NCBI RefSeq assembly: GCF_000730645.1 | Contig: NZ_BBIU01000006.1 | Location: 124,001-188,000, forward strand | Length of the DNA stretch: 64,000 nt | Direction of reading: 5' to 3' | From: Pseudomonas parafulva NBRC 16636 = DSM 17004 | GTDB taxonomy: Bacteria; Pseudomonadota; Gammaproteobacteria; Pseudomonadales; Pseudomonadaceae | Shown: piece by piece, positions 26,616 to 37,969 of the stretch | Numbering within the stretch: position 1 is the stretch's first letter | Layout: every line of letters starts with the position of its first letter | Position numbers and translations under genes: made by a program | The notes under the pieces: generated by a model | Told to the model about the DNA's origin: nothing | Databases searched by the model: none | Seen by the model: only the letters and a program-made list of their open reading frames with translations

Positions 26616-27053
26616 ATGACGGTATTGCTGGTGGTGTCAATCCTTGCGCTGATTCTCAGCCCGCTTTCCTGGCTGCGCTCGTCGCGCCAGCAGAGCGAGC
26701 AGATGCGCCTGCGCCTGGAGGCCCGCCGCATGGGCCTCGCCATGCAACTGGCGCCGCAGCAGTGGCCGCATTGGCTTGAGCGGCAACCGCCAAGCCCTTG
26801 TCCGCAATACCATCGGGCCCGTCGGCGTGGTCACCAGGACAGCTTCAGCTTCTGGCAGGTCAGCCCGGGCGTGTGGTGGAACCAGTGGCGCGAACCGTGT
26901 GAGGACCCACGTTTTCTGGACGCGCTGGCCCGGCTGCCTGCCAGCGTCTACAAGGTCGAGGCGGACGCGCAAATGATCGCCCTGTACTGGACTGAACGCG
27001 GTGATGCCGCTGTATTGCAAGATGTTGCTCACGTGCTCGAAACCCTCGCCTGA
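26616..27053 (+). CDS. Membrane-anchored protein of unknown function
   Basis: A 145-residue protein that I do not recognise. One N-terminal hydrophobic helix (TVLLVVSILALILSPLSWL) is followed by a basic stretch (RLRLEARRMG), so the rest is probably cytoplasmic by the positive-inside rule. The soluble part is Trp-rich (QWPHWLER, FWQVSPGVWWNQW) and ends in a small alpha/beta domain. It lies divergently from the universal stress protein gene across about 110 bases, and upstream of fadBA, but a long gap separates it from fadB. An in-frame ATG at 26601 is an alternative start; neither has a strong ribosome site. Confidence 0.7.
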   Translation: MTVLLVVSILALILSPLSWLRSSRQQSEQMRLRLEARRMGLAMQLAPQQWPHWLERQPPSPCPQYHRARRRGHQDSFSFWQVSPGVWWNQWREPCEDPRFLDALARLPASVYKVEADAQMIALYWTERGDAAVLQDVAHVLETLA

Positions 27054-27462
27054 TCCTCACCCTCTCATTGCACTGATGCCACGGTCCCACCCGGGCCGGC
27101 ATCTGCCTCCTCCGGTTTGTAGTATCCAGACTCACATGCAGCCCTCGGGCCTGAGTGTGGTCAATCGCTGACGTGAATGCACCCCGATCATTGTCATCAT
27201 CGTTCGTATCAGGCCGGTACAAAATGACCGGAAAGTCGCGTTTTCGACCCGTTCGGCAGCATTTGACAACGCTGACCTTTTCGGAGAATGTGTGCACACC
27301 CAAATCAAACGGGCGTATGAATTGAGCGTTTGTATGGCACTGCGCCAATTCATGCCCCCGACTAGCGCGCTGACGGGTGTGCCTGGGGCAGGGCAGGCGA
27401 GCCTGCTTTTGCTGCAGTGATCGGCGTGTACAGTTCAGCTTCCATATCGTGGAGATCAGTTG
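27054..27462. other. fadBA upstream region
   Basis: A 409-base gap with no gene. It contains a one-mismatch PsrA box at 27306-27319 and an inverted repeat at 27317-27353 with arms ATGAATTG and CAATTCAT. A TTGACA hexamer at 27263-27268 could be a -35 element, but I find no convincing -10 at the right distance. Confidence 0.55.
27306..27319 (+). promoter_or_regulatory. Candidate PsrA operator upstream of fadBA
   Basis: CAAAC-GGGC-GTATG differs by one base from the PsrA consensus (G/C)AAAC-N2-4-GTTT(G/C). It lies about 145 bases before fadB. PsrA, encoded at 36151 in this window, is a known fatty-acid-responsive regulator of fadBA in Pseudomonas. Confidence 0.5.
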
Positions 27463-29610
<2,148 letters not shown>

Positions 29611-29626
29611 GCGGTCAACGAGCTAG

Positions 29627-30817
<1,191 letters not shown>

Positions 30818-30835
30818 ACGCGTAAGCTGACAGCG

Positions 30836-30866
30836 ACCGGGGCCTTGTGCCCCGGTTTTGTTTTTT
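30836..30866 (+). terminator. Rho-independent terminator of fadBA
   Basis: Arms ACCGGGGC and GCCCCGGT around a five-base loop, followed by TTTG and a run of six T residues. It closes the fadBA operon. Confidence 0.88.
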
Positions 30867-30894
30867 CTACCGTTTTGACCCAGAGGTGGGCGGC

Positions 30895-31146
30895 ATGCAG
30901 ATACAGCCAGGTGTGTACCGGCATTACAAAGGGCCTGAGTACCGTGTCTTCAGCGTTGCGCGACATTCCGAAAGCGAGGAGTGGATGGTCTTCTACCAAT
31001 GCCTGTATGGTGACTACAGCTTTTGGGTGCGCCCCCTTGCAATGTTCTGTGAGTCGGTTGAGGTTGACGGCGAACAGGTGCCACGCTTTGCTTTGGTCAA
31101 GGCCGAAGAGGGCCTGGCAGGGGTGTCGGACAAGTCGCACGGCTGA
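30895..31146 (+). CDS. DUF1653 protein
   Basis: An 83-residue soluble protein of the DUF1653 family, recognised by IQPGVYRHYKGPEYRVFSVA followed by a RHSESEE(W)MV-type segment and the FWVRPLAMFCESVE strand. The fold is a small beta barrel of unknown function, often found as a stand-alone domain near other housekeeping genes. It lies between the fadBA terminator and topA, with its stop only 11 bases before the -35 element of the topA promoter. The ATG at 30895 is chosen because the longer frame would begin inside the fadBA terminator. Confidence 0.85.
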   Translation: MQIQPGVYRHYKGPEYRVFSVARHSESEEWMVFYQCLYGDYSFWVRPLAMFCESVEVDGEQVPRFALVKAEEGLAGVSDKSHG

Positions 31147-31156
31147 TCAGCCGAAC

Positions 31157-31185
31157 TTGACCTCGCACTTTTGCCACTATATATA
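31157..31185 (+). promoter_or_regulatory. Sigma-70 promoter for topA
   Basis: TTGACC at 31157-31162, a 17-base spacer, and TATATA at 31180-31185. The transcription start would be near 31192, about 55 bases before the topA ATG. Confidence 0.75.
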
Positions 31186-31246
31186 GCGGTGCCGCGTCTG
31201 GCACCTGACGTGTTTTTTATCTTCAGATTCAGGAATACACCGATCC

Positions 31247-33859
31247 ATGGGCAAATCGCTGGTCATTGTGGAATCCCCGGCCAAGGCCAAGACCATCAAC
31301 AAGTACCTGGGCAACCAGTACGTGGTGAAGTCGAGTATCGGCCATATCCGAGACCTCCCCACCAGCGGTTCGGCCAGCGCCAGCAAAGAGCCCGCCGCCA
31401 AGCGTGGCAAGGCGGCCGCGGGTGAGGCACCGGCCCTTTCGCCGAAAGAAAAGGCTCGCCGTCAGCTGGTTGCACGCATGGGCGTCGACCCGGATCACGG
31501 CTGGAAGGCCAAGTACGAGATCCTTCCCGGCAAAGAGAAGGTGATCGACGAGCTGCGTCGCCTGGCCAAGGATGCTGACACCATCTACCTCGCAACCGAC
31601 TTGGACCGCGAAGGGGAAGCCATTGCCTGGCACCTGCGCGAAGCCATCGGCGGCGACGACACCCGCTACAAGCGTGTGGTGTTCAACGAGATCACCAAAA
31701 AAGCCATCCAGGACGCGTTCTCGCAACCGGGGGAGCTGGATATCGACCGGGTCAACGCGCAACAGGCCAGGCGCTTCCTGGACCGCGTGGTGGGCTACAT
31801 GGTCTCGCCATTGCTATGGTCCAAGATCGCTCGCGGTTTGTCCGCCGGGCGCGTGCAGTCGGTGGCGGTGAAGCTGGTGGTGGAGCGTGAACGTGAAATT
31901 CGTGCGTTCATCCCCCAGGAATACTGGGAAATCCACGCCGACCTCGGCACTGCAAAAAATGCCAAGGTGCGTTTCGAAGTCGCCCGTGAGAACGGTGAAG
32001 CCTTCAAGCCGCTGAATGAGGCCCAGGCCATGGCGGCCCTGGACAAGCTCAAGGCGTCCAGCTACAGCGTGGTCAAGCGTGAAGACCGCCCGACCAGCAG
32101 CAAGCCGTCGGCGCCGTTCATCACCTCGACATTGCAGCAGGCTGCCAGCAACCGCCTGGGCTTCGGCGTGAAGAAGACCATGATGATGGCCCAGCGTTTG
32201 TACGAGGCGGGCTACATCACGTACATGCGTACCGACTCCACCAACCTGTCGGTAGACGCCCTGGACATGGCACGCAACTACATCGAGCGCGAGTTCGGCA
32301 AGCAGTACCTGCCTGAAGCGCCCATGGTCTATGGCAGCAAGGAAGGCGCGCAGGAGGCCCACGAGGCTATCCGCCCTTCGGACGTCAACACGCACCCGAC
32401 CAAGCTCAGTGGCATGGAGCGTGATGCCGAGCGCCTGTACGAGCTGATCTGGCGCCAGTTTCTGGCCTGCCAGATGCCACCGGCCCAGTACCTGTCCACC
32501 AGCGTGACCGTGGCGGCAGGTGACTTCGAATTGCGTGCCAAGGGCCGCATTCTGAAGTTCGACGGTTATACCCGGGTACTGCCGCAGCAGAGCAAGCCGG
32601 GCGAAGACGATGTGCTGCCAGAGATGGTGCAGGGCGAAGCCATGAAGCTGATGCAGCTCGACCCGAGCCAGCACTTCACCAAGCCGCCAGCGCGTTTCAC
32701 CGAGGCCAGCCTGGTCAAGGAAATGGAAAAGCGCGGCATTGGCCGCCCGTCAACCTATGCGGCGATCATTTCCACCATCCAGGACCGCGGCTATGTGACG
32801 TTGCACAACCGCCGTTTCTACTCCGAAAAAATGGGCGACATCGTAACCGAGCGCCTGTCGGAGAGCTTCGCCAACCTCATGGACTACGGCTTTACCGCCG
32901 GCATGGAAGAGAACCTGGACGACGTGGCCCAGGGTGAGCGCGACTGGAAGAACGTGCTGGACGAGTTCTACGGCGACTTCAGCAAGAAGCTGCAGACTGC
33001 CGAGTCCAGCGAAGACGGCATGCGCGCCAACCAGCCGACCATGACCAACATCGCCTGCAAGGAATGCGGCCGGCCGATGATGATTCGCACCGCCTCGACC
33101 GGTGTGTTCCTAGGCTGCTCCGGTTACAGCCTGCCGCCCAAAGAGCGCTGCAAGGCGACTGTCAACCTGGTGCCGGGCGATGAGATCGCCGCCGACGACG
33201 AGGGTGAGTCGGAATCGCGGGTACTGCTTGGCAAGCACCGCTGCCCGATCTGCGCCACGGCGATGGATGCGTACCTGCTGGACGAGAAGCACAAGCTGCA
33301 CATCTGCGGCAACAACCCTGACTGCCCGGGTTACGAGATCGAAGAGGGTAACTACCGCATCAAGGGGTACGAAGGGCCTAGCCTTGAGTGCGACAAGTGC
33401 GGCAGCGAGATGCAGCTGAAAACGGGCCGGTTCGGCAAGTTCTTCGGCTGCACCAACCCGGCCTGCAAGAACACCCGCAAGCTGCTGAAAAGTGGCGAAG
33501 CGGCGCCGCCGAAGATGGACAAGGTGGACATGCCCGAGCTCAAGTGCGAAAAGGTGGATGACACCTACGTGCTGCGTGACGGTGCTTCAGGCTTGTTCCT
33601 GGCTGCCAGCCAGTTCCCGAAAAATCGGGAAACCCGTGCGCCGTTGGTCTTGGAGATTGTGCCGCACAAGCACGAGATCGATCCCAAGTACCACTTCCTG
33701 TGCGATGCGCCTGCCAAAGACCCGGACGGCCGCCCGGCGGTGATCCGCTACAGCCGCAAGACCAAGGAGCAGTACGTGCAGTCTGAAGTCGACGGCAAGC
33801 CGACTGGCTGGAAGGCGTTCTACGATGGCAACGCCTGGAAGGTCGAAGACAAGCGCTGA
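31247..33859 (+). CDS. topA: DNA topoisomerase I
   Basis: An 870-residue type IA topoisomerase that relaxes negative supercoils. The Toprim start is [18 protein letters not shown], with the acidic [15 protein letters not shown]. The nucleophilic Tyr is in [15 protein letters not shown] near residue 325. The C-terminus carries Cys-rich zinc-ribbon repeats: [24 protein letters not shown] and [20 protein letters not shown]. An insertion of about 40 residues rich in Ala, Lys and Ser ([19 protein letters not shown]) sits after residue 40 in the Toprim domain, as in other Pseudomonas TopA. The gene has its own sigma-70 promoter. Confidence 0.97.
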   Translation: MGKSLVIVESPAKAKTINKYLGNQYVVKSSIGHIRDLPTSGSASASKEPAAKRGKAAAGEAPALSPKEKARRQLVARMGVDPDHGWKAKYEILPGKEKVIDELRRLAKDADTIYLATDLDREGEAIAWHLREAIGGDDTRYKRVVFNEITKKAIQDAFSQPGELDIDRVNAQQARRFLDRVVGYMVSPLLWSKIARGLSAGRVQSVAVKLVVEREREIRAFIPQEYWEIHADLGTAKNAKVRFEVARENGEAFKPLNEAQAMAALDKLKASSYSVVKREDRPTSSKPSAPFITSTLQQAASNRLGFGVKKTMMMAQRLYEAGYITYMRTDSTNLSVDALDMARNYIEREFGKQYLPEAPMVYGSKEGAQEAHEAIRPSDVNTHPTKLSGMERDAERLYELIWRQFLACQMPPAQYLSTSVTVAAGDFELRAKGRILKFDGYTRVLPQQSKPGEDDVLPEMVQGEAMKLMQLDPSQHFTKPPARFTEASLVKEMEKRGIGRPSTYAAIISTIQDRGYVTLHNRRFYSEKMGDIVTERLSESFANLMDYGFTAGMEENLDDVAQGERDWKNVLDEFYGDFSKKLQTAESSEDGMRANQPTMTNIACKECGRPMMIRTASTGVFLGCSGYSLPPKERCKATVNLVPGDEIAADDEGESESRVLLGKHRCPICATAMDAYLLDEKHKLHICGNNPDCPGYEIEEGNYRIKGYEGPSLECDKCGSEMQLKTGRFGKFFGCTNPACKNTRKLLKSGEAAPPKMDKVDMPELKCEKVDDTYVLRDGASGLFLAASQFPKNRETRAPLVLEIVPHKHEIDPKYHFLCDAPAKDPDGRPAVIRYSRKTKEQYVQSEVDGKPTGWKAFYDGNAWKVEDKR

Positions 33860-33880
33860 GCAACAGCGTGTATTGTATTG

Positions 33881-33897
33881 GGGCCGCTATGCGGCCC
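33881..33897 (+). terminator. Hairpin after topA
   Basis: Arms GGGCCGC and GCGGCCC around a TAT loop, 21 bases after the topA stop, followed by TCGTC rather than a T-run. It is either a weak terminator or an attenuator before the next two genes. Confidence 0.5.
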
Positions 33898-33951
33898 TCG
33901 TCATTCATGAGCCGTCTAATTCGCCATGCAGCCTGATGGGAGGGCATAGAA

Positions 33952-34467
33952 ATGGCCCAGGAAGTCTACACCCGTACCAACCAGAAACTGTTTTTTGCCG
34001 GGCTTGCGCTTGAATCCATGGCCAAGGCGGAACAAAGCCAGGCCATGAACGCGCAGGGCCTGGCCCAGGCAGAGCGTGAAGCCGCGCTGTTTCACCTGTA
34101 TGGCGCATTGCTAGGGCTGTGTCATGAGGTCAGTGCTTTCTACCGTCTTCCAGCTGCTGCCAGTGTGGAGCAGGCCTTGGCGGATGATGCGCTTAATGGC
34201 CTTGCCATCCCAGAGGTTGCAGAACTGCTGGAGCTTGCCCGCCAGCGGGAGACCTGGCTGGCGCAAATGCTGGGGGCTTACGCCGACCTGTTCCGGCCGC
34301 CCGTCGCACGCAAGGCGCCAAAAACTGACGTCACTCAGCCGCTGATCCAGGCTGTAAGCCTTGATGAGCCGGCCACCGAACCACTGTCGAGGGATGAGTT
34401 GGAAAGCTGGCGCTCTAACCTCAAAGCGCTCGTCAGGCGTTTTCGCGACGCGTTGAGTGAGTGCTGA
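33952..34467 (+). CDS. DUF6586 family protein
   Basis: A 171-residue, mainly helical cytoplasmic protein found next to topA in Pseudomonas. It begins AQEVYTRTNQKLFFAGLALE and contains a long helical stretch with HLYGALLGLCHEVSAFYRLP. The C-terminal end is charged (SRDELESWRSNLKALVRRFR). There is no signal peptide or catalytic motif that I can see. The family assignment is from memory of this locus. Synteny with topA, sulA and lexA is conserved in the genus, which hints at a DNA-maintenance link, but there is no direct evidence. Confidence 0.75.
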   Translation: MAQEVYTRTNQKLFFAGLALESMAKAEQSQAMNAQGLAQAEREAALFHLYGALLGLCHEVSAFYRLPAAASVEQALADDALNGLAIPEVAELLELARQRETWLAQMLGAYADLFRPPVARKAPKTDVTQPLIQAVSLDEPATEPLSRDELESWRSNLKALVRRFRDALSEC

Positions 34468-34517
34468 GTCCAGCCAGCGCTGGTACAATGCTGGCCTTTC
34501 GTGGAGAACCGCCGTTT

Positions 34518-34751
34518 ATGTCTACGTCTTTTCTGGAAATTGTCGAGTTGCCTGATGGCCGCATCGAACTGCGTCGCGCCGAGGATGAGGGCTCATTGGT
34601 AACCTTGGATTTCTCGGAGGATGCCAAGGTGTTTCTGCAGGGTCAGCATGTGGAGGTGGCCAAGGCCATGCTCAGCGTTGGCGTGCAAATGGCCGGGCGG
34701 CTTATGGATGGCGAGCTTGAGCGGGAAGAAGGGCCGCGCGTACTGCATTGA
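34518..34751 (+). CDS. Small conserved protein of unknown function
   Basis: A 77-residue acidic protein, MSTSFLEIVELPDGRIELRR at the start, then a short helix with EDAKVFLQG and the segment AMLSVGVQMAGRLMDGELER. It is probably a two-strand plus helix fold. It lies 50 bases after the DUF6586 gene on the same strand and is likely in the same transcript. It is conserved at this place in Pseudomonas (the gene between sulA and the topA group) but has no known role. GTGGAGAA upstream of the ATG is a fair ribosome site. Confidence 0.75.
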   Translation: MSTSFLEIVELPDGRIELRRAEDEGSLVTLDFSEDAKVFLQGQHVEVAKAMLSVGVQMAGRLMDGELEREEGPRVLH

Positions 34752-34787
34752 GGTGCGTCACGCGTAAAGTTCTGTGTGGTCGCTGGC

Positions 34788-34825
34788 AAAGCCTGAACAT
34801 CAGCCAAAGCGGATGTTCAGGCTTT
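34788..34825. terminator. Long hairpin spanning the sulA stop codon
   Basis: Fourteen-base perfect arms AAAGCCTGAACATC and GATGTTCAGGCTTT around a ten-base loop. The loop side holds the sulA stop codon, and the right arm is made of the last sulA codons. It lies between convergent genes and could end both; T-runs are only three bases. Confidence 0.7.
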
Positions 34826-35276
34826 GTGCATTACCCGCGCTGGCAGCGCGGACCAACTGCTGGCGTGCAGTTGCGTTGACGTTGCCCAGCCAGCTGACCA
34901 CGGTATGGCTGCGCCCCAGGCGCAGCGCTTCGCAGGTCAGTTGCAACGGGCTCTTGTTGCCGCGAGGATGCAGCAGCAGGATGCGCTCACGGTTGAGGCC
35001 GGCATCCCGTAGCCACGCCTGGGTCAGGCTGGACGGCGGGGCGATCAGGGTGAGCCAGCGGGCTTCGTCCTCTTCGCTCAGTTCGCGCAGTACCGGTGCT
35101 AACAAGGTCTGGCAATGGCTGGGTGCGCCGTGCAGCGACAACTCGCTGAACAGGTCGGGCGCGCTGCTCTGGCGACTCAGTTCGCTGGCTTTCAGCCCAG
35201 GCAATACAGGCTGTGCGAGGAATGCTTCGAACAGGGGCAACTGGACTTGCTCGTGTGCGTGAATGATCTGCTGCAT
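34800..35276 (-). CDS. sulA: SulA-like SOS cell-division inhibitor
   Basis: A 158-residue SulA, which binds FtsZ and blocks septation during the SOS response. Its C-terminal half is the RecA-like SulA fold, with LTLIAPPSSLTQAWLRDAG, ILLLHPRGNKSPLQLTCEAL and SHTVVSWLGNVNATARQQL, the last two being conserved in SulA of Pseudomonas. It follows lexA by 13 bases on the same strand, so it is transcribed from the lexA promoter and controlled by the two LexA boxes there. In E. coli sulA is a separate gene; linkage to lexA is the Pseudomonas arrangement. Confidence 0.92.
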   Translation of the reverse strand: MQQIIHAHEQVQLPLFEAFLAQPVLPGLKASELSRQSSAPDLFSELSLHGAPSHCQTLLAPVLRELSEEDEARWLTLIAPPSSLTQAWLRDAGLNRERILLLHPRGNKSPLQLTCEALRLGRSHTVVSWLGNVNATARQQLVRAASAGNAQSLNIRFG

Positions 35277-35289
35277 GACGCCTCCTGGA

Positions 35290-35898
35290 TCAGCGGCGAA
35301 TGACGCCGACGCTCAAGCCCTCGATCACCAGTTCCTGTTCTTTCAGGTTGACTTCGATGGGGGCGAATTCTGGGTTTTCAGCGAGCAGCCAGACCTTGTT
35401 GCCTTCGCGCTTGAAGCGCTTGACGGTCACCTCGTCGCCGATGCGGGCCACGACGATCTGCCCGTTACGGGCTTCGCGGCAGGTGTGCACGGCCAGCAGG
35501 TCGCCATCTAGAATACCGACGTCCTTCATGCTCATGCCGTGGACGCGCAACAGGTAGTCGGCCTGGGGGTGGAAGAAGGCAGGGCTGATGTTGCACGATT
35601 GCTCGATGTGCTGCTCGGCCAGAATGGGGGCACCCGCTGCCACCCGACCGATGATCGGCAGCCCAGCTTCCTCGGCCTTGGCTTCAAGGCCCGGGATGCG
35701 GATGCCGCGCGAAGCACCAGGGGTCATCTCGATGGCGCCTTTGCGGGCGAGTGCCTTGAGATGTTCTTCTGCGGCGTTGGGGGACTTGAACCCGAGCTCC
35801 TGTGCAATCTCGGCGCGGGTCGGCGGGAAACCGTTGTCCTCAAGGCAACGCTTGATGAACGCGAGGATTTCGGCTTGGCGTGGCGTCAGTTTCAACAT
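35290..35898 (-). CDS. lexA: LexA repressor
   Basis: A 202-residue SOS repressor. The N-terminal winged helix-turn-helix is [19 protein letters not shown] to about residue 65, with [20 protein letters not shown] as the DNA-binding part. The self-cleavage site is Ala88-Gly89 in [10 protein letters not shown]. The catalytic dyad is Ser123 (HGMSMKD) and Lys160 (EVTVKRF). It controls sulA downstream and its own promoter. In P. putida there are two LexA proteins; this one, linked to sulA, is LexA1 and recognises the E. coli-like box, the same box that precedes the 102-residue protein at 1323. Confidence 0.97.
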   Translation of the reverse strand: MLKLTPRQAEILAFIKRCLEDNGFPPTRAEIAQELGFKSPNAAEEHLKALARKGAIEMTPGASRGIRIPGLEAKAEEAGLPIIGRVAAGAPILAEQHIEQSCNISPAFFHPQADYLLRVHGMSMKDVGILDGDLLAVHTCREARNGQIVVARIGDEVTVKRFKREGNKVWLLAENPEFAPIEVNLKEQELVIEGLSVGVIRR

Positions 35899-35908
35899 GA
35901 TCAGCGCT

Positions 35909-35924
35909 CTGTCTTTTTGTACAG
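35909..35924 (-). promoter_or_regulatory. LexA box 1 of lexA-sulA
   Basis: CTG-N10-CAG (CTGTCTTTTTGTACAG on the plus strand), centred about 18 bases upstream of the lexA ATG at 35898. Its arrangement with box 2 is the usual tandem operator of lexA. Confidence 0.88.
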
Positions 35925-35927
35925 TGA

Positions 35928-35943
35928 CTGGGATTATATACAG
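35928..35943 (-). promoter_or_regulatory. LexA box 2 of lexA-sulA
   Basis: CTG-N10-CAG (CTGGGATTATATACAG on the plus strand), three bases beyond box 1. Two adjacent boxes give tight autoregulation. Confidence 0.88.
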
Positions 35944-35957
35944 TATTGGGGTGGCTG

Positions 35958-36013
35958 CAAGCTTCTAGCCTCAAGCTGCAAGTGGCAAGCTGCTAGTGGC
36001 AAGTAATAAGCAT
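35958..36013. repeat. Degenerate tandem heptamer array
   Basis: Eight consecutive seven-base units, the best matching CAAGCTG and CAAGTGG, also readable as four 14-base units that each start CAAG. Units 2 and 3 of the 14-base form (35972-35985 and 35986-35999) differ at one base. It begins 14 bases beyond the second LexA box. Confidence 0.75.
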
Positions 36014-36082
36014 CACCGGCAAGGGCCGGCAGGGCAGCCCAGAACGGGTAGGAAGCAGGTGAGACTGGCCGGTCACGGAGCC

Positions 36083-36111
36083 TTGACAGACGCAGGGTTG
36101 AAACGTATGTT
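36083..36111 (+). promoter_or_regulatory. Sigma-70 promoter of psrA
   Basis: TTGACA at 36083-36088, a 17-base spacer, and TATGTT at 36106-36111. The -10 element lies inside the first PsrA operator, so bound PsrA would block polymerase. Confidence 0.75.
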
Positions 36112-36126
36112 TCAAACACCTGTTTG
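36100..36126 (+). promoter_or_regulatory. Double PsrA operator
   Basis: Two consensus boxes sharing one base: GAAAC-GTAT-GTTTC at 36100-36113 and CAAAC-ACCT-GTTTG at 36113-36126. Both fit (G/C)AAAC-N4-GTTT(G/C) exactly. They overlap the psrA -10 element and its start region, consistent with the known autorepression of psrA. Confidence 0.88.
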
Positions 36127-36150
36127 TCTGGCGGAGCGCGCGGAGTAACC

Positions 36151-36864
36151 ATGGCCCAATCGGAAACCGTTGAACGCATTCTCGATGCTGCCGAGCAGCT
36201 GTTCGCGGAAAGAGGGTTCGCCGAAACCTCGTTGCGGCTGATTACCAGCAAGGCCGGGGTCAACCTGGCTGCCGTAAATTACCATTTCGGCTCCAAGAAA
36301 GCCCTGATCCAGGCCGTGTTCTCGCGATTCCTGGGGCCGTTCTGCGCCAGCCTGGAGCGCGAGCTCGAACGCCGTCAAGCCAAGCCGGAACCCAGGCCTA
36401 CCCTCGAAGAACTGCTGGAAATGCTCGTTGAGCAGGCACTGGTGGTGCAGCCGCGCAGCAACAATGACCTGTCGATCTTCATGCGCCTGCTGGGCCTGGC
36501 CTTCAGCCAGAGCCAGGGGCACCTGCGCCGCTACCTCGAAGACATGTATGGCAAGGTGTTCCGCCGCTATATGCTGCTGGTCAACGAGGCTGCGCCGCGC
36601 ATCCCGCCGCTGGAGCTGTTCTGGCGCGTGCACTTCATGCTCGGCGCTGCTGCCTTCAGCATGTCGGGTATCAAGGCGCTGCGGGCTATTGCCGAAACCG
36701 ATTTTGGCATCAACACCTCCATCGAACAGGTGATGCGCCTCATGGTACCTTTCCTGGCGGCCGGCATGCGTGCCGACACCGGTGTCACCGACCCGGCCAT
36801 GGCCAGTGCCCAGTTGCGCCCGCGCACCAAGGCCGCCCCCGTGGTTTCCAGCGCCAAGGCTTGA
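36151..36864 (+). CDS. psrA: TetR-family fatty-acid-responsive regulator PsrA
   Basis: A 237-residue TetR-family regulator. The helix-turn-helix is at residues 8-52 (LITSKAGVNLAAVNYHFG), followed by a ligand-binding helical domain with the C-terminal TetR part. Position next to lexA, and the two perfect PsrA boxes upstream, identify it as PsrA, which represses itself and fadBA, activates rpoS and releases DNA on binding long-chain fatty acids. ATG 36151 has CGGAG at a good distance. An in-frame start at 36124 would lie inside the operator and is rejected. nagZ follows 58 bases later on the same strand. Confidence 0.93.
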   Translation: MAQSETVERILDAAEQLFAERGFAETSLRLITSKAGVNLAAVNYHFGSKKALIQAVFSRFLGPFCASLERELERRQAKPEPRPTLEELLEMLVEQALVVQPRSNNDLSIFMRLLGLAFSQSQGHLRRYLEDMYGKVFRRYMLLVNEAAPRIPPLELFWRVHFMLGAAAFSMSGIKALRAIAETDFGINTSIEQVMRLMVPFLAAGMRADTGVTDPAMASAQLRPRTKAAPVVSSAKA

Positions 36865-36922
36865 TGCCGCCACGCCGCGAGGCTGCGGCGCGCGCCACCC
36901 CGTCTCAATTCAAGGATTACCC

Positions 36923-37933
36923 ATGACCGTCAGCCTGCAAGGCTCCCTGATGGTGGATATCGCCGGCCAATGGCTGACCGCCGAAGACCGCCACCTGTTG
37001 CGTCAACCCGAAGTGGCGGGGTTGATCATCTTTGCCCGCAACATCGACAGCCCGCGCCAGGTGCGTGAGCTGTGCGCCTCCATTCGCGCCATCCGCCCTG
37101 ACCTTGTGCTGGCAGTGGATCAGGAAGGCGGCCGCGTCCAGCGTCTGCGCCAGGGGTTCGTACGACTGCCGGCCATGCGGGCATTGGCGGACAACGGCAA
37201 TGCCCTGTACCTCGCCGAGCAATGCGGCTGGGTGATGGCCACCGAAGTGCTGGCGGTTGGCCTGGACCTGAGCTTTGCCCCCGTGCTCGACCTTGACCAC
37301 CAGCGCAGCGCCGTGGTGGGCAGCCGAGCCTTCGAGGGTGACCCGCAGCGCGCTACCGATCTGGCTGCCGCGTTCATCCGGGGCATGAATGCGGCGGGCA
37401 TGGCTGCCTGCGGCAAACACTTCCCTGGCCACGGCTGGGCTGAAGCCGACTCCCATGTGGCCATCCCGACCGACGAGCGCAGTTTGGCGCAACTGCGCCA
37501 GGCCGACCTGATTCCCTTCAGCCGCCTCAGTGGGCAGCTGGCGGCGGTGATGCCGGCGCATGTCATCTACCCGCAGGTCGACGACCGCCCGGCTGGCTTT
37601 TCCCGGCGCTGGCTGCAGGACATCCTGCGCGGCGAGCTGGGCTTCGACGGTGTGATCTTCAGTGACGACCTGTCCATGGCCGGGGCGCATGTGGTGGGTG
37701 ACGCCGCCAGCCGAATCGAGGCGGCGCTTACCGCCGGCTGCGACATGGGCCTGGTGTGCAATGACCGGGCTGCAGCGGAGCTGGCGTTGAGCGCAGCACA
37801 GCGTATGCAGGTGAAGCCCTCGCCACGCATCGCACGCATGCGCGGCCAGGGCTTTGCCTGCACGGATTACCGCCAGCAACCGCGCTGGCTCGAGGCGTTG
37901 GGGGCGTTGCGCGAGGCGCAGTTGATCGACTGA
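36923..37933 (+). CDS. nagZ: Beta-N-acetylhexosaminidase NagZ
   Basis: A 336-residue cytoplasmic family-3 glycoside hydrolase that removes GlcNAc from GlcNAc-1,6-anhydroMurNAc peptides in peptidoglycan recycling. The family motif is KHFPGHGWAEADSHVAIPTD near residue 160, with the acid/base His-Asp pair of NagZ enzymes, and the nucleophile Asp lies in GVIFSDDLSMAGA near residue 243. VDQEGGRVQRLR near 63 is also conserved. Its products feed AmpC induction in species with AmpR. ATG 36923 is the family start; a longer open frame reaching back into psrA is not real. It probably shares the psrA transcript. Confidence 0.96.
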   Translation: MTVSLQGSLMVDIAGQWLTAEDRHLLRQPEVAGLIIFARNIDSPRQVRELCASIRAIRPDLVLAVDQEGGRVQRLRQGFVRLPAMRALADNGNALYLAEQCGWVMATEVLAVGLDLSFAPVLDLDHQRSAVVGSRAFEGDPQRATDLAAAFIRGMNAAGMAACGKHFPGHGWAEADSHVAIPTDERSLAQLRQADLIPFSRLSGQLAAVMPAHVIYPQVDDRPAGFSRRWLQDILRGELGFDGVIFSDDLSMAGAHVVGDAASRIEAALTAGCDMGLVCNDRAAAELALSAAQRMQVKPSPRIARMRGQGFACTDYRQQPRWLEALGALREAQLID

Positions 37934-37949
37934 CCCCGCGGCTGCGGGG
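37934..37949. terminator. Short hairpin after nagZ
   Basis: Arms CCCCGC and GCGGGG around GGCT, directly after the nagZ stop and 20 bases before the convergent helicase gene ends. No T-run. Confidence 0.4.
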
Positions 37950-37969
37950 TGGGCATGGTTCCGTACCCG

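Noticed and set aside
27074..27103. GATGCC...GGCATC hairpin after the membrane-anchored protein gene
   Set aside because: The stem is short with a large loop and no T-run, so it is not convincing as a terminator.
35958..36013. The heptamer array as a CRISPR
   Set aside because: Units are seven bases and directly adjacent, with no spacers and no cas genes nearby.
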